A stretch of DNA of 64,000 nt from Streptomyces spororaveus (GCF_016755875.1 NZ_BNED01000005.1:5904001-5968000), one strand, 5' to 3'; positions 8,338 through 16,747 are shown, counted from the stretch's first letter. Notes: generated from the sequence alone by a model not told the origin. Made by a program: numbers and translations.

Positions 8338-9525
8338 ATGAAGTCGTACATCGTGGGCGTCGGCATGACGAAGTTCGAGAAGCCGGAGTCGCGGGACTGG
8401 CAGTACTGGGACATGGCGAAGGAGGCCGGATCGGCGGCGCTCGCCGACGCGGGCGTGGACTACGGGCTGGTCGAGCAGGTCCCGGTGGGCTACTGCTTCC
8501 AGGCCTCCACCGCCGGCCAGCGGGCGGCGTACGAACTGGGGCTCTCCGGGGTGCCGGTCTACAACGTCAACAACAACTGCGCGACGGGCTCGACGGCGCT
8601 GATGATGGCGCGGCAGTTCGTGGAGGGCGGCCTGAACGACTGCGTGCTGGCGCTCGGCTTCGAGAAGATGAAGCGCGGCGCGCTGGGCGGCGGCTCGGAC
8701 GGCGGGGACTTCAAGACGTCGCCGGTGGCCCGGCACTACGGGATCATGGCCGCGGGCCACGGCTTCGAGATGTCCCCGCCCACGGCGCAGATCTTCGGCA
8801 ACGCGGCGCGGGAACACATGGAGCGGTACGGGACCACGGCCGCGCAGCTCGCGACGGTCGGCGCGAAGAACCACCGGCACTCGGCGAACAACCCGAACGC
8901 GCAGTTCCAGGACGTGTACTCGGTCGAGGAGGTCCTGGCGGCGAAGGAGATCCACGCGCCGCTGACGAAGCTCCAGTGCTCGCCGACCTCGGACGGCGCG
9001 GCGGCGGCGCTCGTGGTGTCCGAGCGGTTCATGGTGCGGCACGGGCTGCACCACAAGGCGGTGGAGATCGTCGGCCAGGCGATGACGACGGACACCGAGG
9101 CCTCCTTCGCCTCGGGCTCCTGCATCGACGTGATCGGCAAGCCGATGACGGCGGCCGCGGCCCGGCAGGCGTACGAGGCCTCGGGACTCGGCATCGAGGA
9201 CGTGGACGTGGTGGAGCTGCACGACTGCTTCTCGATCAACGAGCTGCTGACCTACGAGGCGCTGGGCATGTGCGCGGACGGCGCGGCCGGGAAGCTGGTG
9301 GAGTCGGGCGCGACCACCTACGGCGGGCGGTGGGTGGTGAACCCCTCCGGCGGCCTGATCTCGAAGGGACACCCGCTGGGGGCGACCGGCCTGGCACAGG
9401 CGGCGGAACTGGTGTGGCAACTGCGGGGAGAGGCGGGCGCCCGGCAGGTCGAGGGCGCCCGGGTGGGCCTGGCCCACAACATCGGCCTGGGCGGCGCGGC
9501 GGTGGTCACCCTCCTGCGGCGCTGA
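8338..9525 (+). CDS. Thiolase-like lipid-transfer protein (SCP-x/Ltp family)
   Basis: The product has 395 residues from the ATG at 8338, which has TAGGAG nine bases upstream; an in-frame TTG at 8329 is less well placed. Thiolase-fold marks are Cys81 in NNNCATGS, the [10 protein letters not shown] block and [10 protein letters not shown] near residue 344. The family, called SCP-x thiolases or Ltp proteins in mycobacteria, performs thiolytic or retro-aldol cleavage of CoA thioesters at the end of a beta-oxidation round. It lies in the same direction as fadE but is separated by the inverted-repeat element, so it may have its own promoter. Confidence 0.82.
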   Translation: MKSYIVGVGMTKFEKPESRDWQYWDMAKEAGSAALADAGVDYGLVEQVPVGYCFQASTAGQRAAYELGLSGVPVYNVNNNCATGSTALMMARQFVEGGLNDCVLALGFEKMKRGALGGGSDGGDFKTSPVARHYGIMAAGHGFEMSPPTAQIFGNAAREHMERYGTTAAQLATVGAKNHRHSANNPNAQFQDVYSVEEVLAAKEIHAPLTKLQCSPTSDGAAAALVVSERFMVRHGLHHKAVEIVGQAMTTDTEASFASGSCIDVIGKPMTAAAARQAYEASGLGIEDVDVVELHDCFSINELLTYEALGMCADGAAGKLVESGATTYGGRWVVNPSGGLISKGHPLGATGLAQAAELVWQLRGEAGARQVEGARVGLAHNIGLGGAAVVTLLRR

Positions 9526-9604
9526 TTCCGTCGGGGCCGCCTGCGCGGCCTCCCCGTCCAGCAGGGCGGGGACGCCGCGGTCCTGTTCGCTAGGCTCCGC
9601 TCCC

Positions 9605-10120
9605 GTGAGCGAGATACGTGAGACGTCCTTCAGTGCCACCGGCAGCGTGACCAGGGACGAGTACGACGAGGCCGCCAGGGCGGCGGGGTTCTTCCGGCGC
9701 GGACGGGTGGTGGCCGTCCTCGGTACGGTCCTGCTCGCTTCGGCGGGCGTGACGCTGTCCTCAGGCGGTCTCACCGTGCACCCCGTCCCCCTCGCGATCG
9801 CGGTGGCGTACGGCCTCGTCGCGCTGCTGGTCCTGCCGAGGTGGGCGGTGGCACAGGGCTTCCGCAGCGGCAGGGCCGCCGAGGAGAAGCGGGTCGTGGT
9901 GGACGGCACCGGCGTCGAGGTGTTCCGCGGCGGGGAGTCGCAGCGGATCGTGTGGGACGAGGTGCGCTTCTACCACGAGACGCCCCGGCTGCACGTGTTC
10001 GTGGGCCGCTCGCGCCGCCGGACGTGTCTCGTGGTGCTGCCCAAGCGGCTGTTCACCGCCCCGGGCGAGAGCGAGCTCCTCGCCGCCTTCGGGCAGGAGC
10101 GGGCGGGCGACGGCTCGTAG
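9605..10120 (+). CDS. YcxB-like membrane protein
   Basis: The product has 171 residues. Two membrane segments (about residues 35-52 and 62-79) are followed by a soluble part with VVVDGTGVEVFRGGESQRIVWDEVRFYHETPR, the pattern of YcxB-like C-terminal domains. Function is unknown in the family. The GTG start lies 8 bases after a TAGGCT hexamer (9591-9596), which would fit a leaderless transcript. Confidence 0.6.
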   Translation: MSEIRETSFSATGSVTRDEYDEAARAAGFFRRGRVVAVLGTVLLASAGVTLSSGGLTVHPVPLAIAVAYGLVALLVLPRWAVAQGFRSGRAAEEKRVVVDGTGVEVFRGGESQRIVWDEVRFYHETPRLHVFVGRSRRRTCLVVLPKRLFTAPGESELLAAFGQERAGDGS

Positions 10121-10145
10121 CGGCCCCGGCCCGCCCCGCGCCCGG

Positions 10146-10577
10146 TCAGAGCTTCTCGATGTCCTTGTGCTTCACTTCGGCCGAGTCGCGGTGGTAGGCG
10201 GCCAGGCGCACCTTGAGCGGGTGGCCGACCGGCGCCTTGACGATCCGGTCGGGGTGCTCCTCCAGGCCGGTGCCGCCGCAGGAGGGCTCGCTGGTGAGGC
10301 TGCTCCAGCCGTTGGGGTTGTGCGGGTCGTTCCAGTCCAGCCAGGCGCAGTCGCGATCGCCGCCGGTGACGTACACCGAGATGATCCTGACCGCGTTCAC
10401 CTCGCCGTCGACGCGCTCGTAGACCACGCTTCCGGTGCTGTGGTGGAGGCCGTTGCCGGCCTCCAGGGGGACCTGGAGGACCGGGCCGGCCGGGGTGTCG
10501 GCAGCGGCCGGAGCGACGCTTCCGGCGAGGGTCGCGAGCACGAGCGCGGCGGTGGCGGACAGGGCGGCTACACGCAT
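10146..10577 (-). CDS. Secreted hypothetical protein
   Basis: The ATG at 10577 has GGAGG eight bases upstream and gives a 143-residue product; a longer frame adds an implausible N-terminus. A signal peptide (MRVAALSATAALVLATLAG, cleavage near PAAADTP) is followed by about 115 residues with two Cys (DRDCAWLDWND and EPSCGGTG) that may form a disulfide. I recognise no catalytic motif. Confidence 0.65.
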   Translation of the reverse strand: MRVAALSATAALVLATLAGSVAPAAADTPAGPVLQVPLEAGNGLHHSTGSVVYERVDGEVNAVRIISVYVTGGDRDCAWLDWNDPHNPNGWSSLTSEPSCGGTGLEEHPDRIVKAPVGHPLKVRLAAYHRDSAEVKHKDIEKL

Positions 10578-10672
10578 GGTTTTGCCTCCACGAAGCTGGG
10601 CCGAGGAGGTCTCATCCTGCTCCCAGCGGGTGCGCATGCGCTGCTGTGGAATCCGTCAATCGGTGGCCGGGA

Positions 10673-10942
10673 TCAGCGCGGTGCCACCTTCAGTTCGCAG
10701 CGGTCGTCCGTGCACTCCCGTTGCAGGCGGCCCCGGGAGAGCGTCTGGGCCAGTCCGATCGCCCAGCACATCGGGCAGCCGCGCAGTGCCAGCAGACCGA
10801 CCGGGGCGAGGGCCAGGGTGATCGGGCCGTAGAGCGGGAGGAGAGCGACGGAGCCGGCCAGGGCGCCGAGGCCGATCGCGCCGCGGACCAGGTGCCGGGG
10901 CAGGGTGGAGCTCGCGAAGTCGGGGCCGTCAGTGATCGGCAT
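10673..10942 (-). CDS. Small membrane protein with CPMCW motif (DUF2892-like)
   Basis: The product has 89 residues with one or two hydrophobic segments (about residues 20-54), then GCPMCWAIGLAQT and a short tail with two more Cys. Small YgaP/DUF2892-like membrane proteins have a similar layout. The CxxC pair at the membrane edge could bind metal or be redox active, which is inference. The ATG has AGGAGG five bases upstream and lies inside the last codons of the sigma factor gene (14-base overlap), so translation is probably coupled. Confidence 0.6.
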   Translation of the reverse strand: MPITDGPDFASSTLPRHLVRGAIGLGALAGSVALLPLYGPITLALAPVGLLALRGCPMCWAIGLAQTLSRGRLQRECTDDRCELKVAPR

Positions 10943-11492
10943 CGTCGCCTCCTGGAATCGGGTAAAGGGCGTGCCGAAGGGCCGCGCGGGCCCGGTGCAG
11001 CCGTGATTTCATCGCGGCGGGGCTGAGCCCGAGCGCGTCCGCGGCCATGCGGCCGCTGTAGCCCTGGATGTCCCGCATGATCAGCACCCGCCGCTGGTCG
11101 GCGGGGAGGGCGGCGATCGCGCGCGCCACCCGGGCGGCCTCCAGGCGTTCCAGTACCTCGTCCTCGGCCGACATCACCGCTTCGCCGGTGTCCGGCAGCG
11201 GAGCGGAACGCTCGCGCGGGACCAGACGGGCCCTGCGCAGGCACTCGTTGCGGACGATGCGGAACATCCACGAGGCCAGGGCGCCGGAGGCGCGCAGCAT
11301 GCCGATCTTCCGGTAGAGGATGATCAGCGCTTCCTGGGCCGCGTCCTCGGCGTCCTCGGGGGAGGCGCACAGCGAGTACGCGAACCTCCGCACGTTCGGG
11401 TGCGATCCGGAGACGAGCGCGGTGACCGCATCGACGTCCCCGCCCTGCGCGGCGAGGATCAGCGGCTCGGCGGGCCAGGTCGACTCAGCCAC
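10929..11492 (-). CDS. ECF-type RNA polymerase sigma factor
   Basis: From the GTG at 11492, which has GGAG eight bases upstream, the product has 187 residues. Region 2 is visible as PEDAEDAAQEALIILYRKI followed by ASWMFRIVRNECLRRAR, and region 4 as LPADQRRVLIMRDIQGYSGRM with the recognition helix SPAAMKSRLHRAR. There is no N-terminal region 1 or region 3, so this is a group 4 sigma factor. Its start overlaps the stop of a 31-codon membrane peptide and its end overlaps a small CPMCW membrane protein. No classical zinc anti-sigma factor is next to it, so one of these small proteins may be the regulator. Confidence 0.85.
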   Translation of the reverse strand: MAESTWPAEPLILAAQGGDVDAVTALVSGSHPNVRRFAYSLCASPEDAEDAAQEALIILYRKIGMLRASGALASWMFRIVRNECLRRARLVPRERSAPLPDTGEAVMSAEDEVLERLEAARVARAIAALPADQRRVLIMRDIQGYSGRMAADALGLSPAAMKSRLHRARAALRHALYPIPGGDDADH

Positions 11493-11580
11493 GGGAGCGG
11501 CTCCGTCGGCGCGCCACGAGAACGGTGCACGTGCAGAGCAGGAGCAGTACGACGGCGCCGGCGGCGACAAAAGTGATCAC
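11485..11580 (-). CDS. Putative 31-residue single-span membrane peptide
   Basis: A GTG at 11580 lies just after TGGAGG and opens a frame of 31 codons: a hydrophobic helix (TFVAAGAVVLLLLCTCTVLV) followed by a strongly basic tail (ARRRSRSRG). It ends in a TGA that overlaps the sigma factor start by 8 bases. Spacing, ribosome binding site and composition favour a real gene, but so short a frame could be chance. Confidence 0.45.
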   Translation of the reverse strand: MITFVAAGAVVLLLLCTCTVLVARRRSRSRG

Positions 11581-11699
11581 GACAACCTCCAGGTCAGTGC
11601 CGATCTCGTCGTCGGCACACGCATAAGAGGCGCGGGCACCGCGAAAGGATTCACCGGGACTCATCGGGACTGACTGGGATTCTCGCGGATCCGTCCGGA

Positions 11700-12053
11700 T
11701 CACCCCAGGGCCGGGTCCACCACCGTCTCGCCCGTCGACGCGCGCCGGATGCAGTCCGCCAGCTCCTCGACGCGGCCGTCCCGCAGCACCAGTCCCACCG
11801 CGCCCGCGGCGAGGGCGGCCTCCGCGAGGCCGGGGTGCGCCGAGCCCGTCAGGACCAGGACCCGGCACTCCGGGTCGTCGGCCAGCAGGGCGGACACGGC
11901 CGCGAGCTCCTCCACCAGGGCGACCGCGGGCCGGGCCATCGGGTCCCGGACGACCTCGATGTCCGGCTGGAGGCCGAGCTGGAGCGCCAGGGCCGGATTC
12001 GGCGGCTCCAGCAGGACGCGCAAGGCGCGGACCTCACGGTGGTCAACAGGCAT
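11700..12053 (-). CDS. Degenerate response-regulator receiver without a DNA-binding domain
   Basis: From the ATG at 12053 the product has 117 residues. The outline of a NarL-type receiver can be followed: VLLEPPNPALALQLGLQPDIEVV at the N-terminus, RVLVLTGSAHPGLAEAALAAGAVGLVLRDGRVEELADCIRRASTGETVV at the end. The acidic pair after the first strand and the phospho-acceptor Asp region are missing, and the chain stops at the linker where a LuxR-type helix-turn-helix would begin. It is either an orphan unphosphorylated receiver or a decayed gene. A GTG three codons upstream of the ATG is an alternative start. Confidence 0.5.
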   Translation of the reverse strand: MPVDHREVRALRVLLEPPNPALALQLGLQPDIEVVRDPMARPAVALVEELAAVSALLADDPECRVLVLTGSAHPGLAEAALAAGAVGLVLRDGRVEELADCIRRASTGETVVDPALG

Positions 12054-12189
12054 TTCTTCCACGCGGGCAGGGTATTGCCCCGCCTCCCGGCGGGCACGCA
12101 ACACGCCCCGCAGGCAGTGGATCTGACGTCAAGTCAAGAGTCTTCCCAAGTGTGGGGGCGTGCGTTATACATTCCCTCACCGGCCGGGC

Positions 12190-12205
12190 CTAGAACGCGT
12201 TCTAG
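12190..12205. promoter_or_regulatory. KstR-like operator upstream of the MaoC operon
   Basis: CTAGAACGCGTTCTAG is a perfect 16-base palindrome whose core fits TnnAACnnGTTnnA. With the copy at 5997-6016 it ties the two halves of the beta-oxidation set to one regulator. The regulator gene is not in the window. Confidence 0.7.
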
Positions 12206-12221
12206 AACCGGCCCCGCACAC

Positions 12222-12285
12222 GACCTCGGTGCGGCCGACGGTGCGGACGGCCGCACCGAGGTCTTCCAGCAGCTGTCCAACAGCT
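12222..12285 (+). promoter_or_regulatory. Leader hairpins before the MaoC gene
   Basis: Between the operator and the start codon a 15-base perfect inverted repeat (12222-12236 with 12249-12263, 12-base loop) is followed by a second hairpin AGCTGT-CCA-ACAGCT (12271-12285). No gene ends here, so these are leader structures of the MaoC transcript rather than an ordinary terminator. They could cause attenuation or stabilise the RNA. Confidence 0.5.
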
Positions 12286-12338
12286 CCGCACGGCTCTTCC
12301 CCGGCCCCGGTTCTCCAACGACAGGGAGCAGCACCCCC

Positions 12339-13193
12339 ATGCCGATCGATGCCGCCAAGGCCCTCGCCGCCGACCCCCGCCACGGGGAGATCGGCTGGGA
12401 CCACAAGGACATCCAGCTCTACCACCTCGGCCTCGGCGCGGGCCGGCCGGCCACCGACCCGGACGAGCTCCGCTACACCCTCGAATCCAAGCTGCACGTC
12501 CTGCCCAGCTTCGCGACCGTCGCCGGCGCCGGGATGGCCATGATGGGCGGCCTCGCCGCCCCCGGGATCGAGATCAACCTCGCCAACGTCCTGCACGGCG
12601 GCCAGTCCATCGAGCTGCACCGGCCCATCCCCGTCAAGGGCAGGGCCACCTCCACCGCCCGGGTCGCGGCCCTCTACGACAAGGGCAAGGCCGCCGTCGT
12701 CGTGCTGCGCACCGAGGTCGCCGACGCCGACGGGCCCCTGTGGACGAGCGACGCGCAGATCTTCGTACGGGGCGAGGGCGGGTTCGGCGGCGAGCGCGGC
12801 CCCTCCGTCAGGGAGGAACTGCCCGAACGCGCCCCGGACCGCGTCGAGGAGCGGCACATCCGCGAGGACCAGGCGCTCCTCTACCGCCTCTCCGGCGACT
12901 GGAACCCGCTGCACGCCGACCCGGAGTTCGCCAAGACGGCCGGCTTCGACCAGCCGATCCTGCACGGCCTGTGCTCGTACGGGATGACCCTCAAGGCCGT
13001 CGTCGACACGGCCCTGGGCGGGGACGTCTCGCGGGTCCGGGCCTACCGCACGCGCTTCGCCGGGATCGTCTTCCCGGGCGAGACGCTGCGCATCCGGATG
13101 TGGGAGGAGCCCGGCCGGGTCCTGGTGTCGGTGACGGCGGCCGAACGGGACGACGCGCCGGTCCTCGCCGACACCGTCGTCGAGCACGCGTAA
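12339..13193 (+). CDS. MaoC-like 2-enoyl-CoA hydratase (Hsd4B-like)
   Basis: The product has 284 residues from an ATG preceded by AGGGAG. It has two hot-dog halves; the C-terminal half carries the hydratase-2 motif LSGDWNPLHADPEFAKTAGF, with Asp187 and His192 as the likely catalytic pair, and the following HGLCSYG. The enzyme should add water to trans-2-enoyl-CoA. A MaoC hydratase of almost this length in mycobacteria is assigned to sterol side-chain beta-oxidation. The dehydrogenase and SDR genes downstream run in the same direction with short gaps, making an operon under the KstR-like palindrome at 12190-12205. Confidence 0.82.
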   Translation: MPIDAAKALAADPRHGEIGWDHKDIQLYHLGLGAGRPATDPDELRYTLESKLHVLPSFATVAGAGMAMMGGLAAPGIEINLANVLHGGQSIELHRPIPVKGRATSTARVAALYDKGKAAVVVLRTEVADADGPLWTSDAQIFVRGEGGFGGERGPSVREELPERAPDRVEERHIREDQALLYRLSGDWNPLHADPEFAKTAGFDQPILHGLCSYGMTLKAVVDTALGGDVSRVRAYRTRFAGIVFPGETLRIRMWEEPGRVLVSVTAAERDDAPVLADTVVEHA

Positions 13194-13213
13194 CCACGAG
13201 CACGCGTCACCAC
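13182..13213 (+). repeat. 16-base tandem duplication across the MaoC stop codon
   Basis: Two 16-base units (13182-13197 and 13198-13213) beginning GAGCACGCG differ at one base; the first contains the TAA stop. This is a recent small duplication in the spacer. Confidence 0.6.
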
Positions 13214-13261
13214 GCGTACGAGAACAGGACCGTACGAGTACGAGACCCAAGGAGCCGCACC

Positions 13262-14338
13262 GTGCGCGCAGCACTGCAGAGCGAGATCGGCCAGGACAAG
13301 CTGGAAGTCGTCGACGACATGGAGGCCGTCGGCCTCGGCCCCGGCAAGGTGAAGATCCGGATCAAGGCCACCGGCCTGTGCCACTCGGACCTCTCCGCGA
13401 TGAGCGGCGTCCTGCCGCAGCCCGCCCCCTTCATCCCGGGCCACGAGGGCTCCGGGGTGATCTCCGACGTCGGTGACGGGGTCACCACCCTCAAGCAGGG
13501 CGACCGGGTCCTCGTCTGCTGGCTGCCGCCCTGCGGCCACTGTCCGTCCTGCAAGCGCGGCCAGGGCCACCTGTGCCTGGCGAGCCTGGTCAACGCGGGC
13601 ACCCCCAACTTCCGCCGCGCGGGCGGTGACATCTTCGGCTTCGCCGCGACCGGCACCTTCGCCGAGGAGCTCGTGGTCGACGCCGCGTGCGCCGTTCCGA
13701 TCCCCGACGACGTGCCCTTCGACATCGCCGCGCTCATCGGCTGCGGCGTCACCACCGGCCTCGGCGCCGCCATCAACACCGCCAAGGTGGAGGCCGGATC
13801 CTCGGTCGCCGTCATCGGCTGCGGCGGCGTCGGCATATCCGTCATCCAAGGCGCCAAGGTCCAGGGCGCGGCCCAGATCATCGCCGTCGACCCGGTGCAG
13901 TCGCGGCGCGAGGCGGCCCTGCGGTTCGGGGCGACCGAGGCCGTGGGGCCGGAGGCGTTCGACGACGCCAAGAACCGGATCACCGGCGGCGAGGGCTTCG
14001 ACTACGTCTTCGAGGTGGTCGGCAAGTCCGCCACCGCGCAGACCGCCTACAAGATGACCCGCCGCGGCGGCAGCGTGGTGATCGTCGGCGCCGGCGCGAT
14101 GGACGACAACTACCAGATCGACATGTTCTCGCTCTTCTTCGACGAGAAGAAGATCCTGCCGTCGATGTACGGCGGCGGGGACGTGCTCCGCTCCTACGAG
14201 CGCACCATCGCGCTGTGGCGGGCCGGCCGGGTGGACCTGGCGAGCCTGATCACGCACCGGGTGCAGCTCGCCGAGATCAACGACGCGCTCGACCAGATGC
14301 GTACGGGCGTCGCCCTGCGCACCTGCATCGAACTCTGA
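13262..14338 (+). CDS. Zinc-dependent alcohol dehydrogenase (AdhD-like)
   Basis: The product has 358 residues from a GTG with AAGGAG seven bases upstream. The catalytic zinc ligands are in GLCHSD (Cys40) and GHEGSG. The structural zinc lobe is CGHCPSCKRGQGHLC, and the Rossmann motif is VAVIGCGGVG. This is a class III-like medium-chain dehydrogenase that should oxidise alcohols with NAD(P) or a mycothiol-linked cofactor. Placed between a MaoC hydratase and an SDR, it probably acts on a hydroxyl of the same lipid or sterol substrate. Confidence 0.85.
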   Translation: MRAALQSEIGQDKLEVVDDMEAVGLGPGKVKIRIKATGLCHSDLSAMSGVLPQPAPFIPGHEGSGVISDVGDGVTTLKQGDRVLVCWLPPCGHCPSCKRGQGHLCLASLVNAGTPNFRRAGGDIFGFAATGTFAEELVVDAACAVPIPDDVPFDIAALIGCGVTTGLGAAINTAKVEAGSSVAVIGCGGVGISVIQGAKVQGAAQIIAVDPVQSRREAALRFGATEAVGPEAFDDAKNRITGGEGFDYVFEVVGKSATAQTAYKMTRRGGSVVIVGAGAMDDNYQIDMFSLFFDEKKILPSMYGGGDVLRSYERTIALWRAGRVDLASLITHRVQLAEINDALDQMRTGVALRTCIEL

Positions 14339-14386
14339 CCCGCCGACCCGCTGCCCCGCCCGACCACTGCGAGAGGAACGCTACGG

Positions 14387-15328
14387 ATGTCACTGCCACT
14401 TGAGGGGCTCTCCGCCATCGTCACGGGCGCGGGCCGCGGGCTCGGCCGGGCCGAGGCGATCGAGCTCGCGCGGCTCGGCGCGAGCGTGGTCGTCAACGAC
14501 TTCGGCCAGCCGGGCCGGGACGGCTCCGGGGAGGCCTCGGCCGCCCCGGCGGAAGAGGTCGCCGCGGAGATCCGCGCCGCGGGCGGCCGGGCGGTCGCGC
14601 ACCTGGGCGACGTGGCCGACTTCGCCCAGGCGCGGGAGCTGGTCGAGCTGGCGGTGTCCCGTTTCGGGAAGCTGGACATCCTGGTCAACAACGCGGGCAT
14701 CCTGCGCGACCGGATGGTCTTCTCGATGTCGGAGGAGGAGTGGGACTCGGTGATCCGGGTCCATCTCAAGGGCCACTTCAACACCACCCACTTCGCGTCC
14801 GTGCACTGGCGCGAGCGCTCGAAGGCGGCGGGCGGCCCGGTCTACGGCCGGATCGTCAACACCTCCTCCGAGGCCTTCCTCGGCGGCTCGGCCGGCCAGC
14901 CGAACTACGCGGCGGCCAAGGGCGGCATCGTGGGCCTGACCACCTCGACCGCCCTGGCGCTCGCCAAGTACGGGGTGACGGCCAACGCCATCTGCCCGCG
15001 GGCCCGTACCCGGATGACCGAGGACGTCTTCGCCGGCTTCCAGGTCCCGGAGGAGGGCAAGCTGGACGCCCTCGCCCCCGAGCACGTCTCACCGCTCGTC
15101 GGCTACCTGGCCTCGCCCGCCTCGGCCAGGGCCAACGGCCAGCTGTTCGTCGTGCACGGCGGCATCGTGGTCGTCATGGAGCGCCCGAAGGTGGCCGCCC
15201 GGTTCGACACGGCGAAGGAGTCCTTCTCCTACGAGGAGCTCGACGAGCTGCTGACCGCGCACTACGAGTCCCGCCCGGCGAACGAGACCTTCGCCGCGAC
15301 GGAGGTACTGGGCCTCAAGCACGCCTGA
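14387..15328 (+). CDS. Short-chain dehydrogenase (Hsd4A/multifunctional-enzyme type)
   Basis: The product has 313 residues. TGAGRGLG (residues 13-20) binds the nucleotide, NNAG follows the fourth strand, and the catalytic Ser and Tyr-x-x-x-Lys are in NTSSEAFLGG and NYAAAKGG. The C-terminal extension past residue 250 and the overall length match the 3-hydroxyacyl-CoA dehydrogenase part of 17-beta-HSD type 4-like enzymes, known in mycobacteria as Hsd4A. It should convert 3-hydroxyacyl-CoA to 3-ketoacyl-CoA, the step between the MaoC hydratase and the thiolase. It ends the operon that starts at 12339. Confidence 0.82.
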   Translation: MSLPLEGLSAIVTGAGRGLGRAEAIELARLGASVVVNDFGQPGRDGSGEASAAPAEEVAAEIRAAGGRAVAHLGDVADFAQARELVELAVSRFGKLDILVNNAGILRDRMVFSMSEEEWDSVIRVHLKGHFNTTHFASVHWRERSKAAGGPVYGRIVNTSSEAFLGGSAGQPNYAAAKGGIVGLTTSTALALAKYGVTANAICPRARTRMTEDVFAGFQVPEEGKLDALAPEHVSPLVGYLASPASARANGQLFVVHGGIVVVMERPKVAARFDTAKESFSYEELDELLTAHYESRPANETFAATEVLGLKHA

Positions 15329-15344
15329 GCCCTCCGGACGTGCC

Positions 15345-16445
15345 TCAGGGGGCGGCCGGCCCCTGCTCCTGTCGTCCCGCCAGCGGCGCCTGCTGGAGGG
15401 GGACCGGGCGGGGGGCGGTCGTCGTGGGCGGGTCCAGGACCACCGGCGGGGGAGGGGAGGCCGGCAGGTTCAGGCCGACGATCCCGCAGGGCACCTCGGG
15501 CGTCGCGTACGGGAGGTGCAGGCGGCCCCGCGGGCTCCACCGGCCGGTCCCGCCGAGCCAGCCCGCCGGGGCGGCGACCCGGAAGACGTGCCGGTCGGCG
15601 GGGCGCCACAGGCCGATGCCGCCCTCGGGCAGCCGCAGCGCCACCCCGCAGGTCTCCGGCATCAGGGCCTGGCCGGGCTGGACCGCGAACGGCCGGGCGT
15701 CCCCCAGCCGGGCCAGGCACTCCGGGAAGCGGACCGGCAGCGAGCTGCCCGACACCCCCCAGCCCAGGCGCGAGGTGCCCGGGGCGTCGGAGCGGATCAG
15801 CAGCAGTCCGCTGTCCGGGTCGGCCAGCAGCAGCCGGTCGTCGCTGTCCTCGGTGATCTGCAGCAGCGGGGAGACCGCGCCGCACGCCAGGTCCACGGCG
15901 ACGGCCTTCACGGTGCCGTCCAGCTCGCGGTCCAGGGCCAGCAGCCGGCCCGCCCGGTCCAGCCAGACACCGCCCGAGCACCGCCCCGGGATCCGGGCGA
16001 CGGGCTGCGGCCCGAAGGGGGCCCCGGTGACCTGCCAGATCGTGGTCACGGTGTCCTCCGCGGCCAGGGCGAAGGCGCCGTGGCCGTCCGGGGACGGCGG
16101 GAGCAGCCGCAGCGGTACGCCCTCCCGTACCTCGACCCCGCCCAGCTGGAGCTCCCCGGTGCTCGGCCCGGCCTCGGCCCCCGTCGGGTACAGCAGCGCG
16201 AAGGCGTGCCGATCCGCGACCCGCCGGTGGATCAGCACCCGCCCGTCGGCCAGCGGCAGCACCTCGCTGTCCGCCTCCTCGGGCTGCGCGAGCGGCAGCG
16301 GTACCGCGTACGCCTCGGGCCCGGCGAGGGTCCAGCGCTCCACGTAGAGAGCGTCGCCCTCCCCGGCCAGCCGGGCGGCGTACGACCCGTCCGCGGCGAT
16401 GGTGAACGCGGCCGTGGTCGTCATTTCGATGGCACAGACAGTCAT
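15345..16445 (-). CDS. Conserved hypothetical protein, probably beta-propeller
   Basis: The product has 366 residues from an ATG with GGAGG nine bases upstream. There is no signal peptide. The chain consists of repeated short beta-rich blocks with aromatic and Asp/Gly turns (GGVWLDRAGRLLALDREL, DDRLLLADPDSGLLLIRSD, GGIGLWRPADRHVF), as in WD- or NHL-like propellers, and ends in a Pro-rich tail. I do not recognise a family with known function. It is convergent with the SDR gene, with only 16 bases between them. Confidence 0.65.
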   Translation of the reverse strand: MTVCAIEMTTTAAFTIAADGSYAARLAGEGDALYVERWTLAGPEAYAVPLPLAQPEEADSEVLPLADGRVLIHRRVADRHAFALLYPTGAEAGPSTGELQLGGVEVREGVPLRLLPPSPDGHGAFALAAEDTVTTIWQVTGAPFGPQPVARIPGRCSGGVWLDRAGRLLALDRELDGTVKAVAVDLACGAVSPLLQITEDSDDRLLLADPDSGLLLIRSDAPGTSRLGWGVSGSSLPVRFPECLARLGDARPFAVQPGQALMPETCGVALRLPEGGIGLWRPADRHVFRVAAPAGWLGGTGRWSPRGRLHLPYATPEVPCGIVGLNLPASPPPPVVLDPPTTTAPRPVPLQQAPLAGRQEQGPAAP

Positions 16446-16564
16446 CCGTGGGCACCTCCGGGGGGGAAGCTAGTTTTCTGGTGTCACGGCGAACAACACG
16501 ACCAACTCGGCTTCACACATACGGGTGTCCACGCGGCGATTCGCCCGTGGCGGGAGAGCCGCGT

Positions 16565-16738
16565 GTGCTGGGCGGCCTGCGGCGACGCCCGCCCGCCCCG
16601 GCCCCGGCGCCGGGCCCGTCCGGCACCGGGCCCGCGGCCGCGCGCGACGACCCGGAGGCAGCACGGCTGTTTCATACGCGTTTGCAGGGGTTCGTCCACG
16701 AGGTACGGGCTGAACGGGACAGGTGGCTCGGACGGTAG
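16565..16738 (+). CDS. Small conserved-looking protein upstream of the Nif3 gene
   Basis: A GTG at 16565 with GGGAGAG six bases upstream gives 57 residues: a short basic N-terminus (LGGLRRR), a Pro/Ala-rich linker and a helical C-terminus (ARLFHTRLQGFVHEVRAERDRWLGR). The stop lies 9 bases before the Nif3 start. A longer in-frame ATG start at 16448 has no supporting ribosome site. Function unknown. Confidence 0.5.
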   Translation: MLGGLRRRPPAPAPAPGPSGTGPAAARDDPEAARLFHTRLQGFVHEVRAERDRWLGR

Positions 16739-16747
16739 CCTTGGCCT

